Origin: an uncultured Lachnospiraceae bacterium
GTDB taxonomy: Bacteria > Bacillota > Clostridia > Lachnospirales > Lachnospiraceae
Reading direction: 5' to 3'
Assembly (NCBI GenBank): GCA_900550475.1
Contig: URSA01000002.1
Coordinates: forward strand, 1-64,000
Length of the DNA: 64,000 nucleotides
The notes under the pieces are model-generated. The model did not search any database and was not told the origin of the DNA. It saw only the letters and a program-made list of their open reading frames with translations. The position numbers were made by a program, and so were the translations under genes. Shown here piece by piece: positions 32,397 to 39,583 of the stretch (positions are counted from its first letter, which is position 1; each line of letters starts with the position of its first letter).

Positions 32397-33779
32397 ATGA
32401 AAAGTGTAGCATTACATAACCTCGGATGTAAAGTGAATGCGTATGAGATGGATGTTATGCAACAAATGTTACAAGAAGAGGGCTATGTTATTGTACCATT
32501 TGATGAAGTGGCGGATATTTACATTGTGAACACTTGCACCGTAACCAATATTGCGGACAGAAAGAGCCGGCAGATGCTGCATCAGGCGAAAGCGAGAAAC
32601 CCGAAAGCCATCGTGGTGGCGGTGGGCTGCTATGTGCAGACGGCAGGCAAGGAGGCACTCTCCGACGACTGCGTGGATCTGGCGGTGGGCAATAACCGCA
32701 AGAAGGATCTGGCGAGCATTCTCCGGAATTTTCTGGCAGAGCGGGAGGGCGCGGAGTACGGTGCCGATGTAATCGACATCAACGCCCCGTCCTGCGACTA
32801 TGAGGAGATGACGCTCAAGAAGCCTCTGGGGCATACGCGCGCCTACATCAAGATTCAGGACGGGTGCAACCAGTTCTGCTCCTACTGTGTGATCCCTTAC
32901 GCCAGAGGCAGGGTGAGAAGCCGCAGATGGGAGGACATCCGGCAGGAGATGGAAGGGCTTGCGCGGACAGGCTGCAAGGAGGTTGTGCTGACGGGCATCC
33001 ACATCAGCTCCTACGGAATTGATTTTGAGGATGAAGCGTGGGAGCGGGGAGAGAGCCTGACCGACAAGCGCGAGACGGGGCAGCGGGATTACGGCAGCCG
33101 CTCCAAGCTTCTGGATCTGTTAGAGCGGATCAGCGATGTGGACGGGATTGAGCGGATCCGGCTGGGCTCGCTGGAGCCCCGCATCATCACGGAAAAATCG
33201 GCGGCGCGTCTGGCAGAAAACCGCAAACTCTGCCCGCATTTCCACCTTTCCCTGCAAAGTGGGTGCGACGACACGCTCAGACGGATGAACCGCCACTACA
33301 CCACGGCGGAGTATGCGGCGGGCGTGGAATATCTGAGAAGGGCATTTTCCCATCCGGCGATCACCACGGATGTGATCGTGGGCTTTCCGGGGGAGACGGA
33401 GCAGGAATTTGAGGAGACCTGTGAGTTCCTGCAAAGGATGAATCTGTACGAGATTCATATTTTCAAATATTCCAGAAGAAAGGGAACCCGCGCGGCGGAC
33501 ATGCCGGGGCAGCTCACCAATGCGGTGCAGTCGGCGCGAAGCGGCAGGCTCTTTGCGCTGGAGAAGCAGCAATCCCGCGATTTCCGCGCCTTTTATCTGG
33601 GGAAAGAGGTCACGGTGCTCTTCGAGGAGAAAAAAGAAATTGACGGCGGAACCTATTGTGTGGGACACACCAAAGAGTATGTGAAGGTGGCAAAGAAAAC
33701 AGGAGAAAATCTGTCGAATCAGATCCTGACGGGGAGAATCGGGGGATTTCTGGAGGATGAAATTTTGTTCATGGAGTGA
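32397..33779 (+). CDS. mtaB: tRNA t6A37 methylthiotransferase MtaB
   Basis: A 460-aa radical-SAM methylthiotransferase that converts t6A37 to ms2t6A37 in tRNA. The UPF0004 domain holds three Cys (HNLGCKVN, VNTCTVTNIADRKSRQML, VAVGCYVQTAG). The radical-SAM cluster is IQDGCNQFCSYCVIPYARGR (C-x3-C-x2-C). VIVGFPGETEQEFEET is also typical. A C-terminal TRAM-like tail is present. MtaB rather than MiaB is favoured by the CVIPYARG and LHNLGCKVN forms. I chose the ATG at 32397 after GAAAGGA; the upstream in-frame extension overlaps the divergent promoter. Confidence 0.93.
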   Translation: MKSVALHNLGCKVNAYEMDVMQQMLQEEGYVIVPFDEVADIYIVNTCTVTNIADRKSRQMLHQAKARNPKAIVVAVGCYVQTAGKEALSDDCVDLAVGNNRKKDLASILRNFLAEREGAEYGADVIDINAPSCDYEEMTLKKPLGHTRAYIKIQDGCNQFCSYCVIPYARGRVRSRRWEDIRQEMEGLARTGCKEVVLTGIHISSYGIDFEDEAWERGESLTDKRETGQRDYGSRSKLLDLLERISDVDGIERIRLGSLEPRIITEKSAARLAENRKLCPHFHLSLQSGCDDTLRRMNRHYTTAEYAAGVEYLRRAFSHPAITTDVIVGFPGETEQEFEETCEFLQRMNLYEIHIFKYSRRKGTRAADMPGQLTNAVQSARSGRLFALEKQQSRDFRAFYLGKEVTVLFEEKKEIDGGTYCVGHTKEYVKVAKKTGENLSNQILTGRIGGFLEDEILFME

Positions 33780-33797
33780 CAGATGGATTCCTCAGGG

Positions 33798-33826
33798 TTG
33801 AATTTTCCGAAAATATAGTTTAAGAT
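33798..33826 (+). promoter_or_regulatory. Probable promoter of the ireB cluster
   Basis: TTGAAT (33798-33803) and TAAGAT (33821-33826) with a 17-bp spacer in the 125-bp gap before ireB. A leader of about 70 nt follows. Confidence 0.5.
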
Positions 33827-33904
33827 AAAAAGAAGGGTGTCTTTTGACGCAAATGAGCCGAAACAGCATAAGAGGGAAATTTGCAAAAGTGAGGGTGAGT
33901 CGGT

Positions 33905-34168
33905 ATGCAGGACTTGGGAAATACACAGTACTTTAAAGTGGAAACAGAGCCGGAAACGGGAGTGAAGGTCGTGTTGTCCACGGTTTACGAGGCACTGACG
34001 GAGAAGGGATACAATCCGGTCAATCAGATCGTGGGTTATATTATGAGTGGGGATCCTACTTACATCACCAGCCATAAGAACGCGAGAAGCCTGATCATGA
34101 AGGTGGAGCGGGACGAGCTGGTCGAGGAGCTTCTGACGGAATATATTCGCACGAATCATTGGAAATAG
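33905..34168 (+). CDS. ireB: IreB-family regulatory phosphoprotein
   Basis: An 87-aa protein of the IreB (UPF0297/YrzL) family. Conserved pieces are ALTEKGYNPVNQIVGYIMSG, DPTYITSHKNARSLI and LTEYIRTNHW. In Enterococcus faecalis IreB is a substrate of the IreK Ser/Thr kinase and negatively affects cephalosporin resistance. The gene is almost always followed by ruvX (yrrK) and a DUF1292 gene (yrzB), exactly as here. The usual phosphorylated Thr near the N-terminus is not obvious in this short N-terminal stretch (Thr 7 is a candidate). Confidence 0.93.
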   Translation: MQDLGNTQYFKVETEPETGVKVVLSTVYEALTEKGYNPVNQIVGYIMSGDPTYITSHKNARSLIMKVERDELVEELLTEYIRTNHWK

Positions 34169-34192
34169 CACGGGAGAAAAGGAAGAAAACGC

Positions 34193-34627
34193 ATGCGTAT
34201 CATGGGACTTGATTTTGGATCAAAGACAGTGGGCGTGGCGATCAGCGACCCGCTGCTTTTGACTGCGCAGGGAATCGAGATCATCAGGCGCAAAGAGGAA
34301 AACAAGCTCCGCCAGACGCTGGCGCGGATCGAGGAGCTGATCGTGGAGTACGGCGTGGAGGAGATCGTGCTGGGATATCCGAAGAATATGAACAATACGG
34401 AGGGAATCCGCGTTGAACTGACCAAGGAGTTTCAGGACAAGCTTGAGCGGCGTACCGGTCTGCCGGTGATGCTCTGGGATGAGCGGCTTACCACGGTCGC
34501 CGCCGACAAGGCAATGATGGAGGCGGGCATCCGCAGGGAGGACCGCAAGGAACATGTAGACAGAATTGCTGCCTGCTTTATTTTGCAGGGGTATTTGGAC
34601 AAGAGGAATCTGGATTGGAAAAAATAG
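34193..34627 (+). CDS. yqgF: Putative pre-16S rRNA nuclease YqgF/RuvX
   Basis: A 144-aa RNase H-fold protein. Seen: IMGLDFGSKTVGVAISDPLL with the first catalytic Asp, VLGYPKNMNNTEG (the GLPxxMNG-type motif), LWDERLTTVAADKAMME with the conserved Asp-Glu, and a late VDRIAACFILQGYLD with the last Asp. The family matures 16S rRNA 5' ends in E. coli and was also annotated as a Holliday junction resolvase. The next gene starts 13 bp inside its 3' end. Confidence 0.93.
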   Translation: MRIMGLDFGSKTVGVAISDPLLLTAQGIEIIRRKEENKLRQTLARIEELIVEYGVEEIVLGYPKNMNNTEGIRVELTKEFQDKLERRTGLPVMLWDERLTTVAADKAMMEAGIRREDRKEHVDRIAACFILQGYLDKRNLDWKK

Positions 34628-34875
34628 TATTTGCTCCCGAGGGAGCGGACGGAGAAAAAGTAGAATTTTATGTATTGGAGCAGACCAGGATCGGCGGAAC
34701 GGATTACATTCTGGTCACCGAGGAGGAAGAAGGAGACTCGGATGCTCTGATTTTAAAAGATCTCTCCAAGGACGGAGAGGAAGAGGCGATCTACGCCATC
34801 GTGGAGGACGACAGGGAGCTTGCCGCCATTGCGCAGGTTTTTCAGGACATGATGGAAGATATTTCGCTGGAATAA
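34615..34875 (+). CDS. DUF1292 family protein (YrzB-like)
   Basis: An 86-aa, very acidic protein of the DUF1292 family. It has a beta-rich pattern (EKIVFAPEGADGEKVEFYVL, ILVTEEEEGDSDALILK) and an acidic C-terminal helix (IAQVFQDMMEDISLE). Function is not established. The start is a TTG at 34615 inside the end of yqgF, supported by AAGAGGA 7 nt upstream. Conserved ireB-yqgF-DUF1292 order suggests co-translation of the three. Confidence 0.88.
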   Translation: MEKIVFAPEGADGEKVEFYVLEQTRIGGTDYILVTEEEEGDSDALILKDLSKDGEEEAIYAIVEDDRELAAIAQVFQDMMEDISLE

Positions 34876-34901
34876 CGAAGATTTGATATGGAGGTAACTA
34901 A

Positions 34902-36575
34902 TTGAAGAAAAAAGAGAATAAGGCAGGTTCCGCTCTGAAGGTGATACCCCTCGGAGGTCTGGAACAAATCGGTATGAACATTACTGCCTTCGAGTACGAA
35001 GACAGTATCGTTGTGGTGGATTGCGGTCTTTCTTTCCCTGCGGACGATATGCTGGGAATCGATCTGGTCATCCCCGATGTGACGTATCTGGAGGAGAATC
35101 TGGATAAGGTAAAGGGGTTTGTGATCACCCACGGACATGAGGATCACATCGGCGCGCTCCCATATGTGCTGCGCCGGGTCAATGTGCCCATCTACGCGAC
35201 TAAGCTGACAATGGGCATCATTGAAAATAAATTGAAAGAACACAATATGGAGAAAAACACCAAGCGCAAGGTGGTCAAGTTTGGTCAGTCCATTAATCTG
35301 GGACAGTTCAGGATCGAGTTTATCAAGACCAACCACAGCATCGTGGACGCGGCTGCGCTTGCCATCTACTCCCCGGCGGGCGTGGTGGTGCATACGGGCG
35401 ATTTCAAGGTAGACTATACGCCGGTGTTCGGTGACGCCATCGATCTTCAGCGCTTTGCGGAGATCGGCAAGAAGGGTGTGCTGGCGCTGATGTGTGACTC
35501 CACCAATGCGGAGCGCCCGGGCTTTACACCCTCGGAGAAAACGGTGGGCAGAACCTTTGACACGCTGTTCTCCGACCATAAGAATACGAGAATTTTCGTG
35601 GCGACCTTCGCCTCCAATGTAGACCGTGTGCAGCAGATTATCAACACGGCATATAAATTCGGCAGAAAAGTGGTGGTCGAGGGACGCAGCATGGTCAGTA
35701 TCATTGAGACGGCGGCTTCTCTGGGCTATCTGAATATACCAGACAAGACGTTGATCGATGTGGAACATCTGAAGAATTATCCGCCCGAGCAGCAGGTGAT
35801 TATCACCACGGGCAGTCAGGGGGAGAGCATGGCGGCATTGTCCCGCATGGCTTCCGACATGCACAAGAAGATCACCATCGGCGCGGGCGATACGGTCATT
35901 TTCTCATCAAACCCCATCCCGGGCAACGAGAAGGCGGTTACCAAGGTGATCAACGAGCTGTTCCGCAAGGGTGCGGATGTAATTTTTCAGGATACCCATG
36001 TGTCGGGACATGCCTGCCAGGAGGAGATCAAGCTGATCTATACGCTGGTGAAGCCCAAGTATGCAGTGCCGGTACACGGTGAATACAAGCATCTGCGCGC
36101 ACAGGCAAAGATTGCGGAGAATCTGGGTATTGAAAAGGACAATATTTTCATCCTTTCCTCCGGTGATGTGCTGGAGCTCTCCGGAGACGGCGCCGCCGTG
36201 ACGGGAAAGGTTCCGGTGGGATCCATTCTGGTGGACGGTCTCGGCGTAGGAGATGTGGGAAATGTGGTGCTCAGGGACAGACAGCATCTGGCGGAGGACG
36301 GTATCCTGATTGTGGTCATGGCGCTGGATCGAGTGGGCAATGTGATCGTGTCGGGACCGGACATCGTTTCCAGAGGCTTTGTGTATGTGCGTGAGTCCGA
36401 CGAGCTGATGGAAGAGGCGAGACAGGTGGTGGATGACGCCCTGCAGGGTCTGGTGGACAGAGGAATCACCGACTGGGGCAAGATCAAGACCACGACCAAG
36501 GATGTCCTGTCCGACTACGTCTGGAAAAAGACAAAGAGAAGTCCGATGATCCTTCCCATCATCATGGAAGTATAA
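34902..36575 (+). CDS. rnj: Ribonuclease J
   Basis: A 557-aa metallo-beta-lactamase/beta-CASP RNase with 5'-3' exonuclease and endonuclease activity in mRNA turnover and rRNA maturation. The zinc motif THGHEDHIGALPYV is at 76-89. Others are TNHSIVDAAALAIYSPAGVV, HTGDFKVDYTP, and the beta-CASP motifs including TGSQGESMAALSRMA and VHGEYKHLRAQAKIAENLG. The start is TTG at 34902, 5 nt after GGAGGTAAC; no ATG is near. J1 versus J2 cannot be separated by eye. It lies 26 bp after the DUF1292 gene. Confidence 0.94.
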   Translation: MKKKENKAGSALKVIPLGGLEQIGMNITAFEYEDSIVVVDCGLSFPADDMLGIDLVIPDVTYLEENLDKVKGFVITHGHEDHIGALPYVLRRVNVPIYATKLTMGIIENKLKEHNMEKNTKRKVVKFGQSINLGQFRIEFIKTNHSIVDAAALAIYSPAGVVVHTGDFKVDYTPVFGDAIDLQRFAEIGKKGVLALMCDSTNAERPGFTPSEKTVGRTFDTLFSDHKNTRIFVATFASNVDRVQQIINTAYKFGRKVVVEGRSMVSIIETAASLGYLNIPDKTLIDVEHLKNYPPEQQVIITTGSQGESMAALSRMASDMHKKITIGAGDTVIFSSNPIPGNEKAVTKVINELFRKGADVIFQDTHVSGHACQEEIKLIYTLVKPKYAVPVHGEYKHLRAQAKIAENLGIEKDNIFILSSGDVLELSGDGAAVTGKVPVGSILVDGLGVGDVGNVVLRDRQHLAEDGILIVVMALDRVGNVIVSGPDIVSRGFVYVRESDELMEEARQVVDDALQGLVDRGITDWGKIKTTTKDVLSDYVWKKTKRSPMILPIIMEV

Positions 36576-36589
36576 AAATCGGGAGACGG

Positions 36590-36928
36590 ATGCGAGGCTA
36601 TATGAGAGAGCTGGATTGTGCAGTGGGAGATCTGATTGCGGCAATCAGAGAGACAAAGGAATATGAGGCATACCAGAGGGAAAAGACCAGAGTGGACCGC
36701 TTTCCCGAGCTGAGGGCGCAGATCAATGCTTTCCGGGATGAAAATTACAAGCTGCAGAGCATGCCGGAGGACGACGACCTTTTTCAGAAGATGGAAGAGT
36801 TTGAGGGCAGATATGAGAAATTCAGGGAGGATCCTCTGGTTTCCGATTTTCTCGCCGCAGAGCTGGATTTCTGCAGAATGATGCAGCAGGTTTTTGCGCA
36901 GGTCACCTCGGCTCTGGATTTTGATTAG
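36590..36928 (+). CDS. YlbF/YmcA family protein
   Basis: A 112-aa, all-helical protein of the YlbF/YmcA (Com_YlbF) family. Seen: LDCAVGDLIAAIRETKEYEA, YQREKTRVDRFPELRAQINA, and a C-terminal helix with SDFLAAELDFCRMMQQVF. In Bacillus, YlbF-YmcA-YaaT modulate RNase Y-dependent mRNA processing; an RNA-turnover role fits the adjacent RNase J gene. The start could be the ATG at 36590 (GGGAG upstream) or at 36602 (GAGG upstream). No second family member is in this window. Confidence 0.8.
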   Translation: MRGYMRELDCAVGDLIAAIRETKEYEAYQREKTRVDRFPELRAQINAFRDENYKLQSMPEDDDLFQKMEEFEGRYEKFREDPLVSDFLAAELDFCRMMQQVFAQVTSALDFD

Positions 36929-36939
36929 GAGGTATTGCG

Positions 36940-37416
36940 ATGAATGCCAAACAGATTGTGATGGCGGTTATCAGCACCGTATTGAAAGTGGCGGTCGCTG
37001 CGCTTGTCATTGTGGCAGTATACAAGGCTGCGGTCATGGCGTACGACTATGGCTACCGTGTGTTTAAGGAAGAACCCGTGGCGGCAAGCCCGGGAGCGGA
37101 TGTCACCGTGGAGATCACGATGGGAAAGAGCACGCTTCAGATCGGCGAGATTCTGGAAACCAAGGGGCTGATCCGGGACGCGAAGCTTTTCTATATCCAG
37201 AACCTGCTTTCCCATTACAAGGATAAGCTGCAGCCGGGCGTGTATACCCTGAATACCTCCATGACCATGCAGGAGATGATGGAGGTTATGTCGCCGCAGA
37301 CCACGGAGAGTACGGAGGAGGACGGCACGAGCCAGTCCACCGGAGGAACGGCCGGGGACACGACCGGAGAGACCGGCTCCGCAGAAGAAACGGGAAGTGA
37401 AAATGATAACGGATGA
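36940..37416 (+). CDS. Truncated MltG/YceG-like protein without catalytic domain
   Basis: A 158-aa protein with one N-terminal membrane segment (about 8-30), then a short YceG N-terminal-like domain (VEITMGKSTLQIGEILETKG and LQPGVYTLNTSMTMQEMMEV) and a Thr/Ser/Glu/Gly-rich tail of about 40 residues. Full MltG transglycosylases are about 340 aa or more and carry a catalytic Glu in a C-terminal domain that is absent here. It reads as an intact small gene, not a recent break: the frame is clean and the next gene starts inside its end. Such short forms are, as I recall, common in Lachnospiraceae. It may act as a non-catalytic wall-synthesis partner. Confidence 0.72.
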   Translation: MNAKQIVMAVISTVLKVAVAALVIVAVYKAAVMAYDYGYRVFKEEPVAASPGADVTVEITMGKSTLQIGEILETKGLIRDAKLFYIQNLLSHYKDKLQPGVYTLNTSMTMQEMMEVMSPQTTESTEEDGTSQSTGGTAGDTTGETGSAEETGSENDNG

Positions 37417-38050
37417 TAGAATGATTGCCTTTATTAACTCGTTTGATAAAGGCAATACTCCTTTTTTAAACCAGATAGAGAAAGAGGCGCGGGCGGATGC
37501 GGTTCCCATCGTGAGAACCCAGACCCAGAACCTGCTCCGGTTTCTGATGGCGGCGCACAGACCGCGGAATATCCTTGAGGTGGGAACGGCAGTTGGTTTT
37601 TCGGCGCTGCTGATGAGTGAGTATGCGCCCGAGGGCTGCAGGATCACCACCATTGAGAAGTATGAAAAGAGGATACCGGTGGCGAGGGAAAACTTCAGAC
37701 GGGCGGGAAAGGAAGATGCCATTACCCTTTTGGAAGGCGACGCGGCGGAGATCCTGCGCACGCTGGACGACACCTACGATTTTATCTTTATGGACGCGGC
37801 AAAGGGGCAATACCTTCACTTTCTCCCGGATGCGGTGCGCCTGCTCGGGGAGGGCGGTCTGCTGGTCTCCGACAATGTATTGCAGGACGGGGATGTGCTG
37901 GAATCCCGTTTTGCCGTGACCAGACGGAACCGCACCATCCATGCGCGGATGCGGGATTATCTGTACGAGCTGACCCACCATGAACTGCTGGAGACAGTGA
38001 TACTGCCGGTGGGGGACGGCGTTTCCTTGAGTACCAGAATAAAGGGGTGA
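37403..38050 (+). CDS. trmR: tRNA 5-hydroxyuridine methyltransferase (TrmR-like O-methyltransferase)
   Basis: A 215-aa class I SAM-dependent O-methyltransferase. Motif I is ILEVGTAVGFSALLMSEYAP, then ITTIEKYEKRIPVARENFRR, and the metal/catalytic region DFIFMDAAKGQYLHFLPDAV with LLVSDNVLQDG. The family includes catechol methyltransferases, but the adjacent U32 peptidase-like TrhP gene argues for TrmR (YrrM), which methylates ho5U34 to mo5U34 in tRNA. The start is ATG 37403 (GGGAAG 5 nt upstream) or GTG 37397; either overlaps the mltG-like gene end by 14-20 bp. Confidence 0.85.
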   Translation: MITDDRMIAFINSFDKGNTPFLNQIEKEARADAVPIVRTQTQNLLRFLMAAHRPRNILEVGTAVGFSALLMSEYAPEGCRITTIEKYEKRIPVARENFRRAGKEDAITLLEGDAAEILRTLDDTYDFIFMDAAKGQYLHFLPDAVRLLGEGGLLVSDNVLQDGDVLESRFAVTRRNRTIHARMRDYLYELTHHELLETVILPVGDGVSLSTRIKG

Positions 38051-38054
38051 GAAT

Positions 38055-39311
38055 ATGACGGATCGGAAAAAACCGGAGCTGCTGGTTCCGGCGAGCAGCT
38101 TAGAGGTGCTGAAAACAGCGGTGCGTTACGGCGCGGATGCGGTATATATCGGCGGGGAGGCATTCGGGCTCAGAGCCAAGGCAAAGAATTTTTCCCCGCA
38201 GGAGATGGCGGCGGGAATCGCGTTTGCCCACGGGGCAGGGGTGAAGGTCTATGTGACGGCAAATATCCTCGCGCACAACGGGGATCTGGACGGCGCGAGG
38301 CGCTACTTTGCGGAGCTTAAGGAGATCGCCCCGGACGCGCTGATTATTTCGGATCCGGGCATGTATATGCTGGCAAAGGAGATCTGCCCCGAAATAGAAC
38401 GGCACATCTCCACACAGGCGAACAATACCAACTACCTGACCTACCGTTTCTGGTGGGAGCAGGGCGCAAAGAGAGTGGTGTCCGCAAGGGAGCTTTCCCT
38501 CCGGGAGATCGCCCAGATCCGGGAAAACATACCCGGGGAAATGGAAATCGAGAGCTTTGTGCACGGGGCAATGTGCATCTCCTACTCGGGAAGATGCCTG
38601 TTAAGCAATTATTTTACCGGGAGGGACGCCAACAAGGGCGCCTGCACGCACCCCTGCCGCTGGAAATACGCGGTGATGGAGGAGACCAGACCCGGCGAGT
38701 ATCTGCCCGTATACGAAAATGAGAGGGGAACCTTTATTTTCAACTCCAAGGATCTGTGCATGGTGGAGTATATTCCCGAGATGGTGGAGGCGGGCATTGA
38801 CAGCTTCAAGATCGAGGGACGTATGAAGACGGCGCTCTATGTGGCGGTGGTGGCAAGAACCTACCGCCGTGCCATCGACGACTACTTTGAATCGGAGGAG
38901 AAATACCGCGCCAATCTTGACTGGTATCGCAGCGAGATTGCAAAATGCACCTACCGTCAGTTCACCACGGGCTTCTACTTTGGCAAGACGGATGAGAACA
39001 CCCAGATCTACGACAGCAACACTTATGTGAATGAGTCGGTATATCTGGGAATCGTGGAGGATGTGAAGCGCCCGGCGCAGGATGAGCCTGAGGAGGGCTG
39101 CCGCGTCAGGATCAGACAGCGAAATAAATTTTGTGTGGGTGACCGCATCGAGGTGATGCGCCCGGATGGGGAAAACCGCTCCGTCATTGTGCACGCAATA
39201 CATACTGAGGAAGGGGAGAACGTGGAGAGCGCGCCGCATCCCCTGCAGGTGTTGTGGGTGTCATTATCGGGAAAAGCTGATCAATATGATTTGCTGCGCA
39301 CGGGGAAATAG
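38055..39311 (+). CDS. trhP: U32-family protein, probable tRNA uridine-34 hydroxylase TrhP
   Basis: A 418-aa peptidase U32-family protein. Signature region: ELLVPASSLEVLKTAVRYGA, DAVYIGGEAFGLRAKAKNFS, then ESFVHGAMCISYSGRCLLSN and RDANKGACTHPCRW, which carries conserved Cys residues that could hold an Fe-S cluster. TrhP (YegQ/YrrN-YrrO) hydroxylates U34 of tRNA in a prephenate-dependent way. The partner methyltransferase trmR is encoded 5 bp upstream, giving both steps of mo5U34 formation. The last ~90 residues are a beta-barrel-like U32 C-terminal domain. Confidence 0.85.
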   Translation: MTDRKKPELLVPASSLEVLKTAVRYGADAVYIGGEAFGLRAKAKNFSPQEMAAGIAFAHGAGVKVYVTANILAHNGDLDGARRYFAELKEIAPDALIISDPGMYMLAKEICPEIERHISTQANNTNYLTYRFWWEQGAKRVVSARELSLREIAQIRENIPGEMEIESFVHGAMCISYSGRCLLSNYFTGRDANKGACTHPCRWKYAVMEETRPGEYLPVYENERGTFIFNSKDLCMVEYIPEMVEAGIDSFKIEGRMKTALYVAVVARTYRRAIDDYFESEEKYRANLDWYRSEIAKCTYRQFTTGFYFGKTDENTQIYDSNTYVNESVYLGIVEDVKRPAQDEPEEGCRVRIRQRNKFCVGDRIEVMRPDGENRSVIVHAIHTEEGENVESAPHPLQVLWVSLSGKADQYDLLRTGK

Positions 39312-39314
39312 GCA

Positions 39315-39344
39315 TTGACCAAAACATTGTCCATATTGTACAAT
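39315..39344 (+). promoter_or_regulatory. Upstream promoter candidate for glnN
   Basis: TTGACC (39315-39320) and TACAAT (39339-39344) with an 18-bp spacer. The -10 box overlaps a perfect 10-bp palindrome ATTGTACAAT (39335-39344), which could be a regulator site. Confidence 0.5.
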
Positions 39345-39409
39345 GTGTACAGCGAATCACCCGAAAACGCAGGCTGAAATCAAAAAAATGCGGAAAATGA
39401 AAAAAGGGC

Positions 39410-39438
39410 TTGCATTTTAACGCAAATAGGGGTATCTT
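39410..39438 (+). promoter_or_regulatory. Downstream promoter candidate for glnN
   Basis: TTGCAT (39410-39415) and TATCTT (39433-39438) with a 17-bp spacer. The transcript would start near 39445, just ahead of two hairpins. Confidence 0.5.
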
Positions 39439-39446
39439 ATAGAAAA

Positions 39447-39517
39447 CGAAGCGAGGCTTCGCAATATAGGTATCTTGAACGAGGGTGTTCCAAAATGGTA
39501 TTTTGGAGCACTTTTTT
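39447..39517 (+). terminator. Leader hairpin and terminator before glnN
   Basis: A small hairpin CGAAGC-GAG-GCTTCG (39447-39461) is followed by a 12-bp stem (GTGTTCCAAAAT at 39485-39496, ATTTTGGAGCAC at 39500-39511, one G-U pair) and TTTTTT. This intrinsic-terminator structure lies 66 bp upstream of the glnN ATG and downstream of both promoter candidates, so glnN needs read-through or antitermination. The regulatory role is inferred. Confidence 0.7.
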
Positions 39518-39583
39518 GTTGGTCATATGACTGAAGGAGCCGGTTCGGGTACCGGAAAATAAGGAAAAGAAAGGGAGAAAGTT

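Noticed and set aside
34615..34627. Overlap of yqgF and the DUF1292 gene as an annotation error
   Set aside because: The TTG start has a good AAGAGGA box at the right distance, and this tight order is common in Firmicutes.
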